Source: Sulfopaludibacter sp035606355 (GTDB taxonomy: Bacteria > Acidobacteriota > Terriglobia > Bryobacterales > Bryobacteraceae). Taken from it: a stretch of DNA of 64,000 bases. Both the position numbers and the translations under genes were made by a program. The DNA lies in the NCBI GenBank assembly GCA_035606355.1, contig DATNFO010000024.1, positions 248,001 through 312,000 on the forward strand, written 5' to 3'. Shown piece by piece: positions 62,101 to 64,000 of this stretch. Each line of letters opens with the position of its first letter. The first letter of the stretch is position 1. The notes beneath the pieces were generated by a model that searched no databases, was not told the origin of the DNA, and was given only the letters and a program-made list of their open reading frames with translations.

Positions 62101-62915
62101 CCGCCCGGAAAAAGAAAACGCGGCATCCGTACCGGCTGATCCGCATCGAAACCTGGGATTCGTTTCTCAACCTGGTGACGCAGCCGCCATACTCGAACTG
62201 GGCCTTCCGCGGCGAACGCGACGAGCGCTGGCCGCTCTACAGTTCGCTTTCGCGGTACCTCCAGAATTTCGGGGTCGCTCCCGAGGCTTGGGGCGAACAG
62301 GAGGATCGCATCCTGCGCATCTTCAAACGCAAGGCCCACCAGTTTCTGGAGCGTCCGCCGGAATGGGACGACGATTTTCAATGGCTGGCGCTGATGCAGC
62401 ATCACGGAGCGCCCACGCGGCTGATCGATTTCACGTGGTCGCCGTACGTGGCCGCATTCTTCGGGCTGGAGCGGACGCTCGGAGACGGAGTGGTGTGGGC
62501 CATGAATCCGGCGCGCGTCGATAGCAGCCGGGCGCCACAGCCGGCACGCATGGATCCACGGCTGAAGGGCAATTTTAAGCGGTACTTCCTGAAAGGCAAT
62601 CACCGGTTTATCTGGATGGGCGAGCCGCACACGATGAACCGGCGCCTGATCGCGCAGTCGGGAACGTTTGCGGTCCCGGGCGCGATTGATGTGGCGATTG
62701 AAGACATCCTCAGCGACACCGACCAGGAGAACATTCTGGCGAAAATCGTGCTCACCAATGCGGTTCGCGAAACCGGCATGAGGGAGTTGTACCGGATGAA
62801 TATCACCTACGCCACGCTCTTTCCGGATTTGGAAGGGCTGGCGCGATCGATGGGTTACGAACTGGAATTTCATTGGGAATACAATCCGCGCACGCTCGAA
62901 AAATACCGAACGTAG
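62097..62915 (+). CDS. FRG domain-containing protein
   Basis: 272 residues from GTG 62097, overlapping the DUF362 stop by 4 bases. The FRG core is at NWAFRGERDERWPLYSSLSR (F37-R38-G39), followed by LALMQHHGAPTRLIDFTWSP and YVAAFFGLERTL. FRG domains occur in many bacterial and phage-encoded proteins; their activity is unknown, though some are found in defence-type neighbourhoods. The N-terminus is basic (ARKKKTRHPYR), with no signal peptide. It is odd that it is coupled to a Tat-exported DUF362 protein. Repeat B copy 2 follows 36 bases after its stop. Confidence 0.85.
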   Translation: MTARKKKTRHPYRLIRIETWDSFLNLVTQPPYSNWAFRGERDERWPLYSSLSRYLQNFGVAPEAWGEQEDRILRIFKRKAHQFLERPPEWDDDFQWLALMQHHGAPTRLIDFTWSPYVAAFFGLERTLGDGVVWAMNPARVDSSRAPQPARMDPRLKGNFKRYFLKGNHRFIWMGEPHTMNRRLIAQSGTFAVPGAIDVAIEDILSDTDQENILAKIVLTNAVRETGMRELYRMNITYATLFPDLEGLARSMGYELEFHWEYNPRTLEKYRT

Positions 62916-62951
62916 GGCGTAGGAATGAGGGCCGCAGATCTAAAGATATTC

Positions 62952-63037
62952 GGACGCAGATGAACGCAGATGAACGCCGATAACACGGCAGAAGGGATTG
63001 TTTTGTTATCCGCGTTCATCTGCGTTCATCTGCGTCC
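62952..63037. repeat. Repeat family B, copy 2 (86-bp inverted repeat)
   Basis: Arms 62952-62983 and 63006-63037 (32 nt each; one or two mismatches) with a 22-nt spacer. The units are of the same GGACGCAGATGAACGC type as in copy 1. The right arm encodes the last residues and the stop codon (63006-63008) of the Lhr-type helicase. Confidence 0.9.
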
Positions 63038-64000
63038 CATAAAGATTTTCTCTCTGGGGAATTGATGCACCTGCGCCGCGCCTTACCGCCCTCAACAGAT
63101 CCAAGGCCTCCGGCATCGCGAATTGCTCTCCTCCGAAGGACGAGACGAAGCGGCCTCCTCGGATCTCTCCGCGCGACTCCAGGCGGCGCAGCAGTACCAG
63201 CAGGTCGCGCCAGGCGGGCGCCAGCGGCTCGCGCACTGCGATATCGCGGAATACTACTCCGCTGCGCGCGAGCAATTGGCGCGCGAACTTTTCCACGTAA
63301 TCCGCCGGCTTCGCATCTCCGTGACGCAGCAGCGCCCACCTCCCGGCTGCATGACGGGGACGCGCTGCGCGGCGACGCTTGGGGTCAAGCAGCGCGCGCA
63401 GATTCTCGAACCCATCGGCAGTCACCAACCCCGCCGCGACCAGCTCCCAGAGCGCATCTTCCACTTGATCCGCCGGCCTGCCCGTCACGCGCGTGAGATC
63501 GGCGAAAAAGGAGGCGCCGTGCCGCTCGATCGCGTCGAGCACTGCCGACGCCGCTCCCGAAACGGATTCGCGCGGCGAAGGCGCGGGACCCGCCAGCAGC
63601 CAGTCCGCATTCTCCCGCAGAAACACTGCCAGCGGCGCGACCCGCGTGGGACGCACCCGGCGCGTCTCCGCGTCTTCCTCACGTTCGAACGCCGGATGCG
63701 GCGACAAGCGCCCCCACGTCACCTCGCCCGACAAGCAAAGCCGGTCCAGGTCCGCGGGATCGTAATTCGCGATCCGCCGCGGCAGGATGACTGTCTCCCA
63801 AGCGGCCGCCGCAAACTCGCAGCCCTGCAGTTGGCGGACGATCTGCAACAGGCCGTCCGCGCCGTGCAGTTGCGTGCCCTCCGCCAGGTGCTGCCAGCGA
63901 TCAAGAAACTGGTAAAACTCGCTCGTGGTCACCGGCTCGATCTCGCGGCGCAAGCGACCGATCGTCAACCTGTGTATGCGAGCCAGCAGCCGGCGGTGGC
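63006..64000 (-). CDS. Lhr-type large helicase, C-terminal part (cut by window edge)
   Basis: The reverse strand is open from the right window edge to the TAA at 63006-63008, giving about 331 residues of C-terminus. The visible part (LARIHRLTIGRLRREIEPV, then TTSEFYQFLDRWQHL, and VILPRRIANYDPADLDRLCL) matches the Lhr C-terminal winged-helix and helical domains, after the RecA cores that lie outside. Lhr is an ATP-dependent 3'-5' helicase linked to DNA repair and replication stress. The final stretch, LYGTQMNADERG, is coded by the right arm of repeat B, so the native end has probably been replaced. Confidence 0.85.
   Translation of the reverse strand, partial: HRRLLARIHRLTIGRLRREIEPVTTSEFYQFLDRWQHLAEGTQLHGADGLLQIVRQLQGCEFAAAAWETVILPRRIANYDPADLDRLCLSGEVTWGRLSPHPAFEREEDAETRRVRPTRVAPLAVFLRENADWLLAGPAPSPRESVSGAASAVLDAIERHGASFFADLTRVTGRPADQVEDALWELVAAGLVTADGFENLRALLDPKRRRAARPRHAAGRWALLRHGDAKPADYVEKFARQLLARSGVVFRDIAVREPLAPAWRDLLVLLRRLESRGEIRGGRFVSSFGGEQFAMPEALDLLRAVRRGAGASIPQRENLYGTQMNADERG

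Overview
This window is about 62-64% GC, densely coded and carries no rRNA or tRNA gene that I can see. It looks like chromosome from an Acidobacteriota member of the Bryobacterales/Solibacter type. The main reason is the set of lineage-typical secreted proteins: three proteins with the TIGR03437-type (IPT/TIG-like) domain, one giant protein with a VWFA-related acidobacterial C-terminus, a PEP-CTERM protein, BACON-like repeats, and a Reg_prop/Y_Y_Y histidine kinase. That assignment is inference from gene families, not from a marker gene.

Layout. 1-2640: start of a glycosyltransferase, then an ECF sigma factor overlapping its anti-sigma factor. 2876-9258: M20 dipeptidase, fumarase, a DapA-family aldolase, a DUF255 thioredoxin-like protein and thiol peroxidase. 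9376-18394: MurJ-like flippase, DinB-like enzyme, MFS exporter, topoisomerase IB, Nramp-like transporter, O-methyltransferase, a TIR/pseudo-NB-ARC protein, a radical SAM protein and a TIGR01777 epimerase. 18500-25390: small secreted protein, DUF1385-prfA-prmC-ABC transporter cluster, orphan HicB, DNA polymerase IV. 25440-32277: 2-oxoacid dehydrogenase E1 subunits, aldo/keto reductase, two-component system. 32686-41145: VWA protein, Tat-lipoprotein amidase, a pair of M16 proteins. 41268-49646: two paralogous TIGR03437 proteins flanking a YVTN propeller and an Lgt-like enzyme, then DUF488 and a CLC channel. 49785-57853: Ser/Thr kinase, PEP-CTERM protein, BACON/TIGR03437 protein and a pxpBCA 5-oxoprolinase operon. 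57883-64000: receiver protein, MFS transporter, aminotransferase, DUF362-FRG pair and the C-terminal part of an Lhr helicase.

Between the genes are several families of palindromic repeats: a mosaic family (A) at about 2650, 32310 and 52700, an 80-86 bp inverted repeat (B) at 18383 and 62952, a paired-hairpin element (C) at 23840 and 28521, and single hairpins at 11139 and 47258. Many sit directly on gene ends, and some supply the stop codon. The middle copy of family A has its loop enlarged from 20 to 99 nt by what looks like an insertion-sequence end.

The most interesting items are: (1) the TIR protein at 15407-16489, in which the usual catalytic Glu of the TIR domain and the Walker A P-loop both appear to be lost; (2) the convergent locus 41268-47156, where two paralogues sharing an unassigned C-terminal module of about 260 residues flank a propeller protein and an Lgt-like enzyme that lacks canonical Lgt residues; (3) the repeat families and their relation to stop codons.
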